Below, piece after piece: positions 1-10,591 of a DNA stretch of 37,658 nt; the first letter of the stretch is position 1; each line of letters begins with the position of its first letter. The stretch is from positions 1 to 37,658 of the forward strand of contig JBNGIS010030391.1 in the NCBI GenBank assembly GCA_049999725.1, in the 5' to 3' direction. Position numbers and translations under genes: made by a program. Below the pieces are notes generated by a model. That model searched no databases and was not told the DNA's origin. It was given only the letters and a program-made list of their open reading frames with translations. Source of the stretch: Haplomitrium mnioides (Eukaryota; Marchantiophyta; Haplomitriopsida; Calobryales).

Positions 1-2
1 CC

Positions 3-2531
3 ATTCATAACAGTGTGATACCTGAGTTCCCAGCACCAAACACACAGATTGACCATGAAGAAATGGCAATCACTTACCAACATGACGGAAAAATTTGGAA
101 CCGAAATGACGTAACGATGAATGACGCTTTTGCATTCTCAATTTCTCAAGAAATTCAGGAAGATACTCCTGACCCTGTCACTGTACAGGAGGCTCAATCC
201 AGACCAGATTGGCCACAATGGGAACAGGCCATCAACTCTGAACTTGACTCATTAATTGGAAGACAAGTTTTTGGACCAATCGTCACCGCACCACCCGATA
301 CTCACCTCACGGGATACAAATTTGTATTCACAAGAAAGAGGAATGAGAAAGGAGAAATTACCAGATACAAGGCCAGATTAGTGGCCAAAGGATACACACA
401 GATCCCTGGAAGAGATTTTGACCTCACTTATTCACCGGTGATGGATTCCATTACGTATCGATACTTAATCGCTTTTGCATTGGAAAACAAGTTGTCTATG
501 CACATCATGGATGTGATTACAGCATACTTGTATGGTACTTTGGATACCAATATATATATGAAGGCACCACCCGAACTGATACAGAGATTATCATTTAAAA
601 TTCAGGGGGAGAAAGCCGAAAACTTGGACGAAAAAGCCGTAAACATCATCAAAACCACAAATGATGGAATCACATGTGAAGTCGCTGGAGCAGCAAGAGC
701 TGCAAGAAAATTTAAAAATGCTGGTAATGCTGGAAGTGCTGGAAGTGCTGGAAGTGCTCAAGGAGCAAAGAATGCTGAAATATATGCACCAGAAATTTCT
801 GGATTCAAGAAAAAGGAGACTTCTCACAAGAAGCTCAATGCATATAATGAAGGACCTCCTGTCCTTATTCCCGGACTTGGTGTCCATGATCAGCAAGTTA
901 AAGGACCTCCTGTCCATATTCCCGGACTTGGTGTCCATTCCCAGCAAAAAGGACCTCACGTCCTCATTCCCGGACTTGGTGTCCAATTACATGAAAGAGG
1001 ACCTCACGTCCATATTCCCGGACTTGGTGTCCATACCCAGCAAGTTGAAGGACCTCACATCCATATTTCCGGACTTGGTGTCCAATTGAAAGAGAAAGGA
1101 CCTCACGTCCACATTCCCAGACTTGGTGTCCAAAACCAGCAAAATTCAGGACTTGGTGTCCAAAATCAGCAAAGAGGACCTGGTGTCCACATCCCAGGAC
1201 TGTGTGTCCATGACCAGCAAAGTGCCAAAGAAGCACAAGATAAAGGACTAAGTGTCCCGTACCAGCGCAATGTGTTGAAAACACAAAAGAATACAAAACG
1301 GCAAAATGCCAATGATGCGCACTGGTCTGCTATACAGACCAAAAAGACCAAGCAAGAGCTGGCTGTCCAGGTCCTACGCTCCATATATGGGCTGAAACAA
1401 AGTGGACGGACATGGTACAAAAGATTCCAAGAAGAAATGTTGGCTCACGACTTTGTAAACGGCGAAATCGCTCCATGTTTGTTTCTAAAACAACCAGGCC
1501 AAGAATTTTGTATTGTGGCTATATATGTGGATGACATTAACATATTTGGGACCCCCAGACTCACTGGAGAAACTGTAGAAACTCTCAAGTCAATTTTTGA
1601 AATGAGAGACATTGGTGAACCAAGTTTTTGTTTAGGCTTACAATTTGACCATTTACCAAATGGAATTCAAATTCACCAATCCACTTACACTCAAAAGATT
1701 CTAAAACAGTTCAACATGCATAATGCACATCCAGTAAGCACTCCTATGGACATGAGATCATCAGATCCAGCCAAGGATATGTTTCGAAAACGATCGGAAA
1801 ACGAACCGATGTTGGGACCCGAAAAACCTTACCTTTCAGCTATAGGTGCTCTAATGTACTTGGCAAACCAGACCAGACCTGATATTGCATTTGCAGTCAA
1901 CCTGTTGGCAAGACACAGTTCACAGCCAACCATTCGCCATTGGAATGGCATCAAAAGAATCTTTCGCTACCTAAAAGGTACGTACGATATGGGACTTTTC
2001 TTTCCCAAAGATTCCGACAATACCTTGAGAGGATTTGCTGATGCAGGGTACTTATCAGACCCCCAGGATGCAAAATCCCAAACAGGGTATGTGTTCCTCA
2101 AAGGAACAACAGCCATCTCTTGGAAAAGCACAAAGCAAACTCTTACGGCGACATCGTCGAACCATGCTGAAATTATTGCTCTTTACGAAGCAACAAGAGA
2201 ATGCATATGGCTGAGACAACTGATTGACCACATCAACCTGCATACAGGTCAGCCTCTACTCAAGGCACCCACAATTATATATGAGGACAATAGACCATAT
2301 GTAGACCAAATCGCACAAGGTTTTATCAAAGGCGATCGAATTAAACATATCGCGCCTAAATTCTTCTACAATCATGAGCAACATGGAGATCAGATCACTG
2401 TAGAGTGGATCCCAAGCCATGAGAACAGAGCAGACCTCTTCACAAAGCCACTGCCACCAGCTCTTCATAAGGAGCATTCATACGGTATTGGACTTAGAAG
2501 ACTTTCGGAGTTATTACGTAAAGAAAGCTGA
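3..2531 (+). CDS. copia pol polyprotein, RT and RNase H part (5' incomplete)
   Basis: The frame is open from the window edge; the first in-frame candidate start is a GTG at 15, but it surely continues upstream. Residues about 60-190 are the N-terminal half of a copia RT, with KARLVAKGYTQ and the DVxTAYLYG block holding the first catalytic Asp. From about residue 195 to 450 the frame runs through an insertion rich in Ala/Gly/Lys and then 16-17 residue repeats. RT then resumes with SIYGLKQSGRTWYKRF and the YVDD active site near residue 503. RNase H follows at about 680-830, with the SSNHAEIIAL block and ending near HENRADLFTKPLP. The product would copy element RNA in cytoplasmic particles. All catalytic motifs I looked for are present, so this copy may be coding-competent; whether the insertion is tolerated, or removed as an intron or protein segment, is not visible. 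Confidence 0.9.
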   Translation: MHNSVIPEFPAPNTQIDHEEMAITYQHDGKIWNRNDVTMNDAFAFSISQEIQEDTPDPVTVQEAQSRPDWPQWEQAINSELDSLIGRQVFGPIVTAPPDTHLTGYKFVFTRKRNEKGEITRYKARLVAKGYTQIPGRDFDLTYSPVMDSITYRYLIAFALENKLSMHIMDVITAYLYGTLDTNIYMKAPPELIQRLSFKIQGEKAENLDEKAVNIIKTTNDGITCEVAGAARAARKFKNAGNAGSAGSAGSAQGAKNAEIYAPEISGFKKKETSHKKLNAYNEGPPVLIPGLGVHDQQVKGPPVHIPGLGVHSQQKGPHVLIPGLGVQLHERGPHVHIPGLGVHTQQVEGPHIHISGLGVQLKEKGPHVHIPRLGVQNQQNSGLGVQNQQRGPGVHIPGLCVHDQQSAKEAQDKGLSVPYQRNVLKTQKNTKRQNANDAHWSAIQTKKTKQELAVQVLRSIYGLKQSGRTWYKRFQEEMLAHDFVNGEIAPCLFLKQPGQEFCIVAIYVDDINIFGTPRLTGETVETLKSIFEMRDIGEPSFCLGLQFDHLPNGIQIHQSTYTQKILKQFNMHNAHPVSTPMDMRSSDPAKDMFRKRSENEPMLGPEKPYLSAIGALMYLANQTRPDIAFAVNLLARHSSQPTIRHWNGIKRIFRYLKGTYDMGLFFPKDSDNTLRGFADAGYLSDPQDAKSQTGYVFLKGTTAISWKSTKQTLTATSSNHAEIIALYEATRECIWLRQLIDHINLHTGQPLLKAPTIIYEDNRPYVDQIAQGFIKGDRIKHIAPKFFYNHEQHGDQITVEWIPSHENRADLFTKPLPPALHKEHSYGIGLRRLSELLRKES
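841..1260 (+). repeat. In-frame tandem repeats inside the copia RT
   Basis: About eight units of 45-51 bp encode G-P-H-V-H-I-P-G-L-G-V-H followed by a variable Q-rich linker. Unit length is a multiple of three, so other frames also stay open here (661-1089 plus, 591-986 and 964-1296 minus); those are shadows. The units contain GGACTTGGTGTCC, which resembles the GGACTT..AAGTCC dyad of the arrays in elements A and B. That similarity may be chance. Confidence 0.9.
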
Positions 2532-2920
2532 AATGCTTCAAACCAATGGATTATTTTTGATCACAGGTACTTAAAATCTGTTTTATTGGCAAGTATATAC
2601 TCTGTCACACAGGTCTGCAGATGGATGAAGAAGATTAAAGGGATTACACGACAAAACGACCAAAACTCAAAGAAGCTGCCGCAACTCTCGAATTCGACAT
2701 CGACTCTCTCTACAAATTGTCATGTGTTACTTTTAGCACTTATATGACAGTCCTATATATGATTTACTCACAGTTACAGTTCTGATTACATTTTCTCAGT
2801 TTGGACCCACTTGTAATTCGTGGTGATACTCTTTCCCTTAGAAGAAAGCAGAAGGGTTTTAATGAGGTCACACGAGAAGGGTACCAACATACAAACACCT
2901 AGAAATAGACATTCAGATGT
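2532..2920 (+). other. Non-coding 3' region of copia-1
   Basis: This lies between the pol stop and the polypurine tract. The only recognisable part is a block near 2853-2873 containing GGGTTTTAATGAGG, shared with the second copia element near 10831-10851. That suggests a conserved 3' non-coding signal. No ORF or RNA gene is seen. Confidence 0.6.
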
Positions 2921-2959
2921 GGCTGCCCCATTAGATAAAAGAGGGCAGCCAAGGGGGAG
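2921..2959 (+). promoter_or_regulatory. Stem-loop and polypurine tract of copia-1
   Basis: GGCTGCCC at 2921-2928 pairs perfectly with GGGCAGCC at 2943-2950 over a 14 nt loop. It is followed at once by the polypurine tract AAGGGGGAG (2951-2959), the usual plus-strand priming site next to the 3' LTR. Copia-2 has a different-sequence stem in the same position. Confidence 0.75.
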
Positions 2960-3086
2960 TGTTAGGAGATAGCTCTATTCTAGGGTTAGTCACTACCATG
3001 TACCCTATATATAGGGGACCTAAGGAGTAAACCAAATATGCTTTCTTTCTATCGATCCACGGAGTATACACCCCTGCCTTTCAACA
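2960..3086 (+). repeat. 3' LTR of copia-1 (short)
   Basis: It begins TGTTAGG directly after the polypurine tract and is taken to end CAACA. A TATA-like CTATATATAGG lies at about 3004-3014. At 127 bp it is short for a copia LTR. With no 5' LTR in view the right border is only inferred. Confidence 0.6.
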
Positions 3087-3150
3087 ATATTAATATATAC
3101 ATGTGAGTAGTTTTGGAGGAGAGAATATAATCATCGCATATATTATATGA

Positions 3151-3229
3151 CACAAATCACAAAAAACAATTTGCAACTACCAAGTGAAACAGGAACTCAG
3201 TAGCAGTTCCTGATTCAAAGTAGCAGCTT
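3151..3229 (+). repeat. Candidate left terminal inverted repeat of element A
   Basis: The sequence here, including CAACTACCAAGTGAAACA at about 3174-3191, recurs in reverse complement at 13036-13115 with scattered mismatches over about 78 bp. The orientation fits terminal inverted repeats of one element. It could instead be a small interspersed repeat present twice. Confidence 0.55.
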
Positions 3230-3665
3230 TTAACCAAAGATACATGCGCTAAAGGTTCTATTTTTTGCAACAAACTCTAGGCACACTAAAGATTCTATTT
3301 TTTGATTCAAAATCTAAAAGTAAAATGGGTATAAAGCTCTATATCAGAGCCAATACACGTCGAAGGTTTTCAATTTTACATCAAAGTACTTACAAGCAAA
3401 AGATAAGTAGTCAATTCAAGCATACGCTTTAGCAATACAATAACCTTAAACTCTTCTAGCAAGCACTAAAGAAGAAAAGAACATACCTACATTTTGGATA
3501 AGAAAATATTTTACAAACCAAATGAAAATATAAACTAAAGATTCAAGTTTTATTTACAGAGAATAACATTTAACTTGGAATGATTTACACTAAAAAAATC
3601 AAGGTGACAGATAAATTCAACAAATTCCTTCATAGCATTCTCCCATACTTTCTAAAATAATAATC
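3230..3665. other. AT-rich non-coding stretch below the transposase stop
   Basis: This lies between the candidate inverted repeat and the C-terminal end of the element A transposase, so it is probably its 3' untranslated region. No ORF, RNA or repeat was recognised. Confidence 0.5.
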
Positions 3666-5784
3666 TTAAATTAAAATATAATTGAAAGTACACAATATAC
3701 AATGAGGTTCTAAAATGAATTTAGTCACTTGTATCGACATCTTCGGATTTAGCTTCAAAAAATTCATCAAGATTTGCACAATTGTCTTAGTGTTAAGAAC
3801 ATTGATTGAATCTCTTTCAAACATATCAAGTTTGATTTCTTTTTGTCTTTCGTACTCAAATAGATTTGATTTAATGGTAGCTAGATTGGTTTTCTTGAAT
3901 TGGTTATTTTGAGAAAGAAGAAAATCAAAAGACAAAATCATGATTTGTGTCACATCAAGTACATCAATATGTAACTTTGATTTGCATTTCCTTTTTGTTG
4001 CTGCCATTTTTTCTAGGAAGTATTGTCCAAAAATGCATCCTCAACCTTAGAAGCAAACCATTGAGCACATACTTGTTTTGGGTTTGGGGGTTCTTCCTCA
4101 TCAAATGAAAAAACTTGGAGGACTTTGGCAACCCAAAATGGTATGCTCTTTGGATTCAGAGATGCAACAACACAAATAAATATTCTAGCTTTCATCTCAT
4201 GTAGATTGTCAAATTTGCATCTGTTTTGCGTGTTGTGTGAAACAGTCTTGTCTCACAGCCTAGGTGCCCCATCATAGATTGTTTGACATGTAGAAAGTAT
4301 TTGCTATATTGGAGTATCTTCTTCTATCTGTTGAGCATCAAGCTGAGAACCTATATGAACATTTTGTGAATCATTGCAGGTGTTTTTTGGTTGTAAAGGT
4401 GGAAAGGTGAATTTTGCTTCGAGTCCTCATTTTGTTTTTCAAAGATGTAGGTCACAATCTCTTGGTGAGAAAGAAAAAAGTCATTCCACCATTGAATATC
4501 AGAATCTGTAAAGATCTTGTAGCAATTCTCACTTATGTTGTCTCTTATTGCAAAGACCACTTTCTCGACATCAATTTCTCTTTCTTTCTTTTGAGATCTT
4601 TTGATTTCAGAATATGCCTTAAAAGGAATCAACATTGAACTCCAAATTTCTCTGTCCACTTCATGTAGGCACTTGAGTTGACAAATACCATCTGGAGGTA
4701 ACCAAAGTTCATTTGTTAAAAACTATTTGCTCCAAATCTTTGCCTTGGACTCATCCAACTAGAATTTGAATTGTTGATTAAATGTAGTATCATGTATCCT
4801 TTGAACCAAAAAGAGACGTTGTTGCATAAACATTTTGAAATCCCAAGTTTCCATCAAAAGAATTACCTGAGGTTTAGGATTGTACGATAGTTGTAGCTCG
4901 TTGCTAACTTCAAGACTTGTAATTATGAAAGCTTTGACATGTTTCAAACGTTTTGAGAATCGATTGAACATTTGATCGATTTGGTCATGAGTATGGCAAA
5001 CTATGAGAAATCCCATCTTGATTTTTCGGAAAACATTCTTGGCAATAAGGAGACTAAGATATCCAAATAAAATAGAATTCTTATTCTCTCATGTCATATT
5101 GTCCAACTAGAGATATAAAGTTGGAAGGAGTAGCGCTTCAAAGTCACATAATATTTTATTAAACAAAGTAGTTGTTAAATTAGAGTCGCTTCTCAAGTTT
5201 TCTTAGGTTGAGAAGACCCTTGAAAAAAAGAGCATGATTGAATATTGATGCACCAACATGTCTTTATCAATGTTTTTTGGTGGCGAAGGCTAATGTGGAA
5301 TAGTTGTTTTCTTCTGATCCATTCTATCAATGACAATTCTTAAGTACTTTTGACCATCCGTAAAAAAGTTTGATGGTTTGTAAGTTTTTTTCTTTCTTTT
5401 ATTTGTTGGTCACGATGAATAAACAATTGACAATTATATTTGATTGCATCATCACAAAGCACGAAAGACATAAAACTAGTTCAATAAAACATGTGTCGAT
5501 GTTTCAAACTACAAAAGACAACTTTAGATGCTAAAAATATTCAAATCATCTTAAACAATTGTTTGGATTGGTAGAAGTGAAATTTTACAAAAAGATTAAA
5601 AATAAACTTTATGTAATTTAAATAAAAGAGAATCTGAATAACATTCACAATAAGTACTTGTGTTTGACTTGAAATAAGCAAAATTTTTTAAAGGAGAAAA
5701 ACAAGATTTGGTAACAAAGGGTCACAAACTAGAACTATAATTTCAAAGGCATCTTGGGCTCTTTGTTTGCAAAAGATTAAAAAT

Positions 5785-5950
5785 ATCAAAACAGATCCTA
5801 TGCGCATAAGATCAATGGAGAAAACAATTGATCGTTTGCACGTATAGGACCAAAAGCAACAACACCAACATCATGACTTACTACTTTGACTATTGTTGCA
5901 ACTGGTTTTGAAAGAAACAAGAACAAAACCTATGCGCGTATAGAGTTTGT
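5785..5950. repeat. Scattered TATGCGCATA-type palindromes in a transposase intron (A)
   Basis: Motifs such as CCTATGCGCATAAG and CCTATGCGCGTATAG occur in the AT-rich intron upstream of the catalytic exon. Element B carries equivalents near 35624-35640 and 35720-35732. Confidence 0.5.
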
Positions 5951-7659
5951 AAACAACAAAAACGATTCTAGCTATTATTTATCTCGCAAAGGGCTCTTGA
6001 TTCAAAGCAACAAAAGAAAAACTTGTTGCAAAGCAAAGGTCACCACCAACAATCACATCCATTTCCTTGCTTTATTCAATTGTAGACAAGGTTTGGATTC
6101 AAACTAAAAATAGCAGACCTTGTGCTAGCATGGACTCACAACTCAAGTTGCTAACAATTATTCGACTCAAATCTTGTTTCCTAAACAACTTAACAAAACA
6201 AATATCTTTTGATACTAAGTTGAGAAAACATAACATTTCTAGAACTAAGCTTTGAGTCTCATAAGAAGAGCTGCATTGATTAACCATAGGTTTCAAAAGA
6301 AAAAAAATTTGTTATCTTTGTCGGACTCCATGACGAATTTTTCTCACAATGATTTTATTTCTTTGCATGTTTTCACAAATAACAAATCTATTGTGTTTTG
6401 GAATTTTTACATTTGGAAAATATATTCTTCAATGTTTTGTAAAACCCAAAAAACTAAGAATGCAATCAGGATCTTTATCTTTTAAATAAGTTGTGTAGTA
6501 GTCATAAACTTTTAATTTTCTAAAATTATCAAGCAAGTTATAAACTTTGTGAGTGGGCATTCTCTCACAGTGTCCCTAAAAAAAACTGTCCATCCACTCA
6601 TGCACAAATACTCCTTTAGCAGATAATTCTCTTTTTCAAAAATGTCTCTAGAATCTGGGTTTTTGAGATTTTAAATCCTTTGGATTCTATCATTCCTTAT
6701 TGATAATATTAATTTGAAAGCTCTTCTACAAACAACGGTACCGCCAAACAGAGTGAACTGATTATCAACATCACAACCTTTTCTTGGTATTCCTCACTAC
6801 AATGTGATATCTTAACTTTTCATGCTTTGTCGAAAATATGCTTCTCTTATATTTTTCAAAAAATCTGGCTTGCACAATGACAAGCAATTATTTTGACAAC
6901 ATGAAATTCTCTTCAATTTAGAAATTGACATTGGATCGAGCTTTGCCTTCACAAAGATCTCGTCATGATGGACTTTCTGCAAAGAATTTTCACATAAGGT
7001 GTTTACCCGTTTGGGTTTTGGCCCAAACAAAAAATAATTATGTTGTGCTAGTTGATTCAGTTCGTATGCAAATCCAGCAATTAGAGATAATTCATCGTCC
7101 TGAAGATCTTGATCATCATTGTAAACATTATTTGTTCATTTGCAATTAATTTTTGAAGGACAAAGTTCTCATTGAGGATTGGAAGAACTGCACTATGTCG
7201 AAATGGAATCTTCATCAATATCTTGAAAATTAGGAAATGTTTTCCGTAACATAATTGGTGCCCTTGATGATAACTCCAACAAAATATTGATTGATTGATA
7301 ATATTGCTAAAATAATTTCCCAAGCTGTCGTATGAAGATTCCTTCAAAAGAATTTGGTTTGTTTCAAATTTCCTAATCTCATTGCGAGGGTCAACTTGAA
7401 TTGAAATCACCTATTGTTTGGTGGTGTTGTCGAGGACATCGATTCAACCCCAAAATTGAAACCTTTCACTAATTATTTGCTTTTTGTGTTTTGGACAAAC
7501 ATATTTTGATCTTGAATTTCAAGGTCTTCATCAAATGAGTACAAAGAAAGGTCCACAACCTTCTAAAAGTTCTGAGTTGAATGTCTTTGTGTTGATCTAT
7601 TAGAGTAGTCAAAAGAAAGATTCAACTTTGATTGCTTGACTAGCAACAAAGATCTAGTG

Positions 7660-7800
7660 CATGCAAAAGGTTGTGTCTTCAATCCTCTATGAGCAATGGG
7701 TTCCCTCTTTGATCCTTTGCCTACAAGTTGTTCACTTCTTAATCCTATACACGCATTGGGTTCACTCCTTGACCCTATGCGCGCATAGAGTTCACCTTCT
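7660..7800. repeat. Palindrome-cored repeats in first transposase intron (A)
   Basis: About four loose units of roughly 35 bp contain variants of CCTATGCGCGCATAG flanked by GGTTCACTCCTTGA-like sequence. The homologous intron of element B has the same pattern at 33775-33910. The unit differs from the 24 bp arrays of the second gene, but the palindromic core is shared. Confidence 0.65.
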
Positions 7801-8188
7801 TGATCTTCTTAGACAGAGCTATTTGATTCATTAAAAAGCATCTTTTTCCCTAATATACTTGCCATCACACTTGATGCTTTGGGTAGTCCATGGCTTACCT
7901 CTAAAGAATTGCGGTTTGAACAAACCTCTAGTTGCCAATCAAAAGTAGCACTTTTATGTGAACATGAATCTTGGAATTCTAACCTCTTCTTGCCTTTGAA
8001 AACTCCAGCCATTGATAAGGCTTACTGAAAAAAATCAACTATTTGAAGAAACTATTTTAACAAATATTGTCAACCTCAAACGTCCTACCTAAAATAAGTG
8101 TTTTTTAAGACAATTTTGCAAAACAAAAAAATTGTGAACTTTTTGTGAAGAAAATAAAAAACAATTGGAAAGATAAAGATAAGCAGCG

Positions 8189-8290
8189 CTTTATATAGTA
8201 ATTTTTTTCACCATGCAAATCTACGTGTCAAGAGCTCCACGAATCATTTTTTGGCACAAAAATGCATTTTTTGAAATTTATGTATAAAAG
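8189..8290. promoter_or_regulatory. Bidirectional promoter of element A
   Basis: A minus-strand TATATAAAG (8189-8197) faces the transposase, and a plus-strand TATAAAAG (8283-8290) faces the second gene. Between them a block of about 35 bp at 8221-8255 contains ACGTGTCAAGAGCTC. It is nearly identical to 32283-32317 in element B, far better conserved than its surroundings. The layout suggests one shared regulatory site driving both genes. Confidence 0.7.
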
Positions 8291-8335
8291 TAGTGACAAT
8301 AGAAAGTTTCTTTTGATTGTCATGAGTTCACTTTC

Positions 8336-8605
8336 TATTGTAATTCATGTAGTAAGATGATTAGGCTAATAGATCATTAGTCCTTAACCTATGATTAGAG
8401 TGTAGGATTAGGATTAGGGTTAGTGCTAATCCTATGAGATTAGCATATCCTATCCTTTGTACTTTGTATTATGATGATTATTACATGAGAGAGATGAGCA
8501 TAAGGTGAGAGGAGAGAAGGAGAAGAAGATTGGAGATTTGCTTACATGATTGTTGCCACATTCCTCACATCCTATGCATGAGCTAATGGGCTTGTTTTCC
8601 AACAC
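8336..8605 (+). repeat. 5' LTR of copia-2
   Basis: This 270 bp repeat begins TATTGTAAT and ends CCAACA, and matches 10962-11230 with few differences. By comparison with copia-1, where the polypurine tract is followed by TGTT, the first bases here were probably TGTTG, giving TGTTG...CAACA ends. It contains a telomere-like TTAGGGTTAG that is part of a larger imperfect dyad. Confidence 0.9.
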
Positions 8606-9393
8606 ATTATCAGCACTGCTCTATATCTGATCTATATATTTTTCAAATATTCTTTTTTATAAAAATTTTCAATAATTTTTCAAAATATTTTTTTTTCAAA
8701 AACAAAGTTTTTCCTTTTGATTCCCCATATAATACTTATATACATTTTATTTTTCTTTTTTCCACTTCTCATACCTCCTAAATCATCAAATTCCAATATT
8801 TTATAATTTTAAATTATATTATATTGAGGGAAGAGGATCTATTGAACAGTAGGGAGAAATTCAGAAAATTTGAAGCATTCAAGCAAAATTGGAGTTGTTT
8901 GAAGGAAGAATCGAGGTCGCCTAGGGGAGGCGATCCTTTCCCAAGAAGAATCAGAAGTTTTCATTAAGATTTGTCTCAACTCTCATCCAGATTGCAGATT
9001 TCAGGTTTTCAGACATTCTTCATCAATTGTGACAAATTTTGGATCAAATACATCAGGAGGAGAAGCGCAATTTGATCATGATCACGTAGCAATTCAAATC
9101 GAAGGATTTGGTGAAGAATCGAGTGAGAAATCGCTAGATTTTAAACGCTGAAATTTTGATGAAGAATTCAGAATCGAAGAGGAAGAAATGCCAAATTGGA
9201 GATATATCAACATTTTGTTGTAGATCGAGGCTTTTCAGAAGGTCACCAAGGAGTGGAAGTGGTGATCTATCACCGTTTTGGATTTGAAGAAAGTTGAACT
9301 ATCGACCATCATTGCACCCAGTGGTGGAAGTACTGGGTTAGGACCTACAATCCATGAGATGCACTCTAGGGAGAAACGACCTATTGTCCCCCT
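8606..9393 (+). other. Copia-2 primer site and non-coding leader
   Basis: Directly after the LTR, ATTATCAGCAC (8607-8617) is in the position of, and resembles, the copia primer-binding sites that pair with an initiator-Met tRNA fragment. The rest is AT-rich at 8640-8830 and then non-coding, with no gag recognised. The jump from leader to mid-RT near 9390 marks the internal deletion. Confidence 0.6.
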
Positions 9394-10591
9394 ATGCATC
9401 AATCCATGCCTCTAGCCAAGGGTGGATATGCAGTCCAGATCCTTCGATCTATTTATGGACTAAAACAGAGTGGTCGAATATGGTATTATAGATTTCATGA
9501 GGAGATGATCGCCATGGGTTTTCACTTTGATGACATTGCACCAAGTTTGTTCATCAAGAATGTCGACAAAAAATTTATAATTGTCGCATTATATATTGAT
9601 GACATAAACCTTTTGGGTCACCAATCCTTACTTGAGCATACTATTTCTATGCTTAAGAAGACTTTTGATATGAAGGATATTGGTAAGACCAAGTCTTGTT
9701 TGGGATTACAATTTGAGTATCTCGATGATGGGATGTTGATGCATCAGAGTACTTATACTAAGAAAATCCTTAAATAATTAAATATTGATAAATCTCATCC
9801 AGTTACATCACCTATGGAGATAAGATCATTGGACATAGACAAAGATATTTTCCGAAAATGGAAAAACATATAGCCTATCCTTGGATCTGAGATACCATAT
9901 CTCTCCGCTATAGGAGCTCTTATGTATCTTGCTAATCAAACATATCCTGACATTTCATTTGCCATGAACTTGCTTGCAAGACATAGTTCACAACCTACTA
10001 TAAGGCATTGGAATGGTATTAAACGTATTTTCAGATATTTACAAGGCACAATTGACACGGGACTATTTTTCCCAAAAAATACTGATTAAATACTTACCGG
10101 TTAAGCAGATGCAGGATACCTATCGGATCCTTATGACGCTAAATCCCAAACCGGTTATATTTTCCTATATGGCTCTACAGCTATATCATGGAAAAGTACA
10201 AAGAAAACTTTGACTTATACATCCTCAAACCATGCAGAGATCATTGCTCTTTATGAAGCTAGTAGGGAGTGCATATACCTACGGAGGATGCTTGATCATG
10301 TTTACTTACATTGTGGTTTGCCTTGTATATCTGACCCTACTGTTATTTTTGAAGATAACTTGGCATGTGTACAATAGGTTTCACAAGGATTTATTAAAGG
10401 AGACCACATAAAACACATCGCTCCAAAGTTTTTCTTCACTCATGAGCAGATTGATGACACTATTTCTGTGCAGGTTATCTCTAGGAAAGAGAATATTGCC
10501 GACATATTTACTAAGGCTTTACCTCCGACACTACATCAACTTTTTTGTCATCTACTTGGTTTACAAAGATTATCAACTTTATTATCATGAC
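9394..10591 (+). pseudogene. copia-2 pol remnant, RT C-terminal half and RNase H
   Basis: Translation resumes in RT at ILRSIYGLKQSGRIWYYRF (9430 onwards), followed by the YIDD active site near 9592-9603. RNase H follows with SSNHAEIIALYEA near 10225-10260 and a ...ADIFTKALPP end near 10500-10530. In-frame stops include TAA after KKILK (9775) and TAG in the block near 10376. Most are explained by a single C-to-T change in CAA or CAG. It lacks the first RT catalytic Asp block, so no active enzyme can be made. Confidence 0.88.

Larger units (their letters stand above)
1..3086 (+). mobile_element. Ty1/copia LTR retrotransposon, 3' part (copia-1)
   Basis: The order RT, RNase H, polypurine tract, LTR on the plus strand defines the 3' portion of a copia element. 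The 5' LTR, gag, protease and integrase would lie upstream of the window. The pol frame is open throughout, unlike every other element here, so this looks like the youngest insertion. It is related to the deleted copia element at 8336-11230: the two share RT/RNase H sequence, a conserved non-coding block around a GGGTTTTAATGAGG motif, a stem next to the polypurine tract, and the tract itself. The other target-site duplicate is outside the window. Confidence 0.93.
3666..8012 (-). pseudogene. DUF7869-like DDE-type transposase, element A copy
   Basis: The gene starts at ATG 8012 (MAGVFKGKKRLEF) and runs leftwards through several exons. In order: a short N-terminal exon (8012 to about 7890); an intron with ATGCGCGCAT-type repeats; a stretch at 7410-7081; a Cys-rich block with CCQNNCLSLC (7030-6812); a second intron (about 6240-5500) with similar repeats; then the catalytic region. 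The RNase-H-like core has MDQKK near 5300, a damaged LDN..ENKN near 5080 and HTHDQIDQ at about 4982-5006. A C-terminal region (4195-4013, PFWVAKVLQVF) resembles the chromo/tudor-like tail of such proteins. HTH(E/D)xIDQ and LDNTxRENKN are the hallmarks I recall for DUF7869. Stops and frameshifts disable it. The plus-strand copy at 32532-37658 supports each block. Confidence 0.75.

Noticed and set aside
661-1089. Separate small genes within the copia RT insertion
   Set aside because: They are alternative frames of the tandem repeat and have no independent start context or family resemblance.
8399-8420. Telomere-like GGATTAGGGTTAG sequence
   Set aside because: It is a short match inside the copia-2 LTR, present in both LTRs and part of an imperfect dyad. 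There is no tandem array.
9394-10591. Fungal repeat-induced point mutation as the cause of CA-to-TA changes
   Set aside because: RIP also targets CpA, so the footprint alone does not exclude it, but the Athila/Tat primer site, the 4 kb LTR gypsy and the plant-type LINE tail point to a plant, where CHG/CHH methylation suffices.
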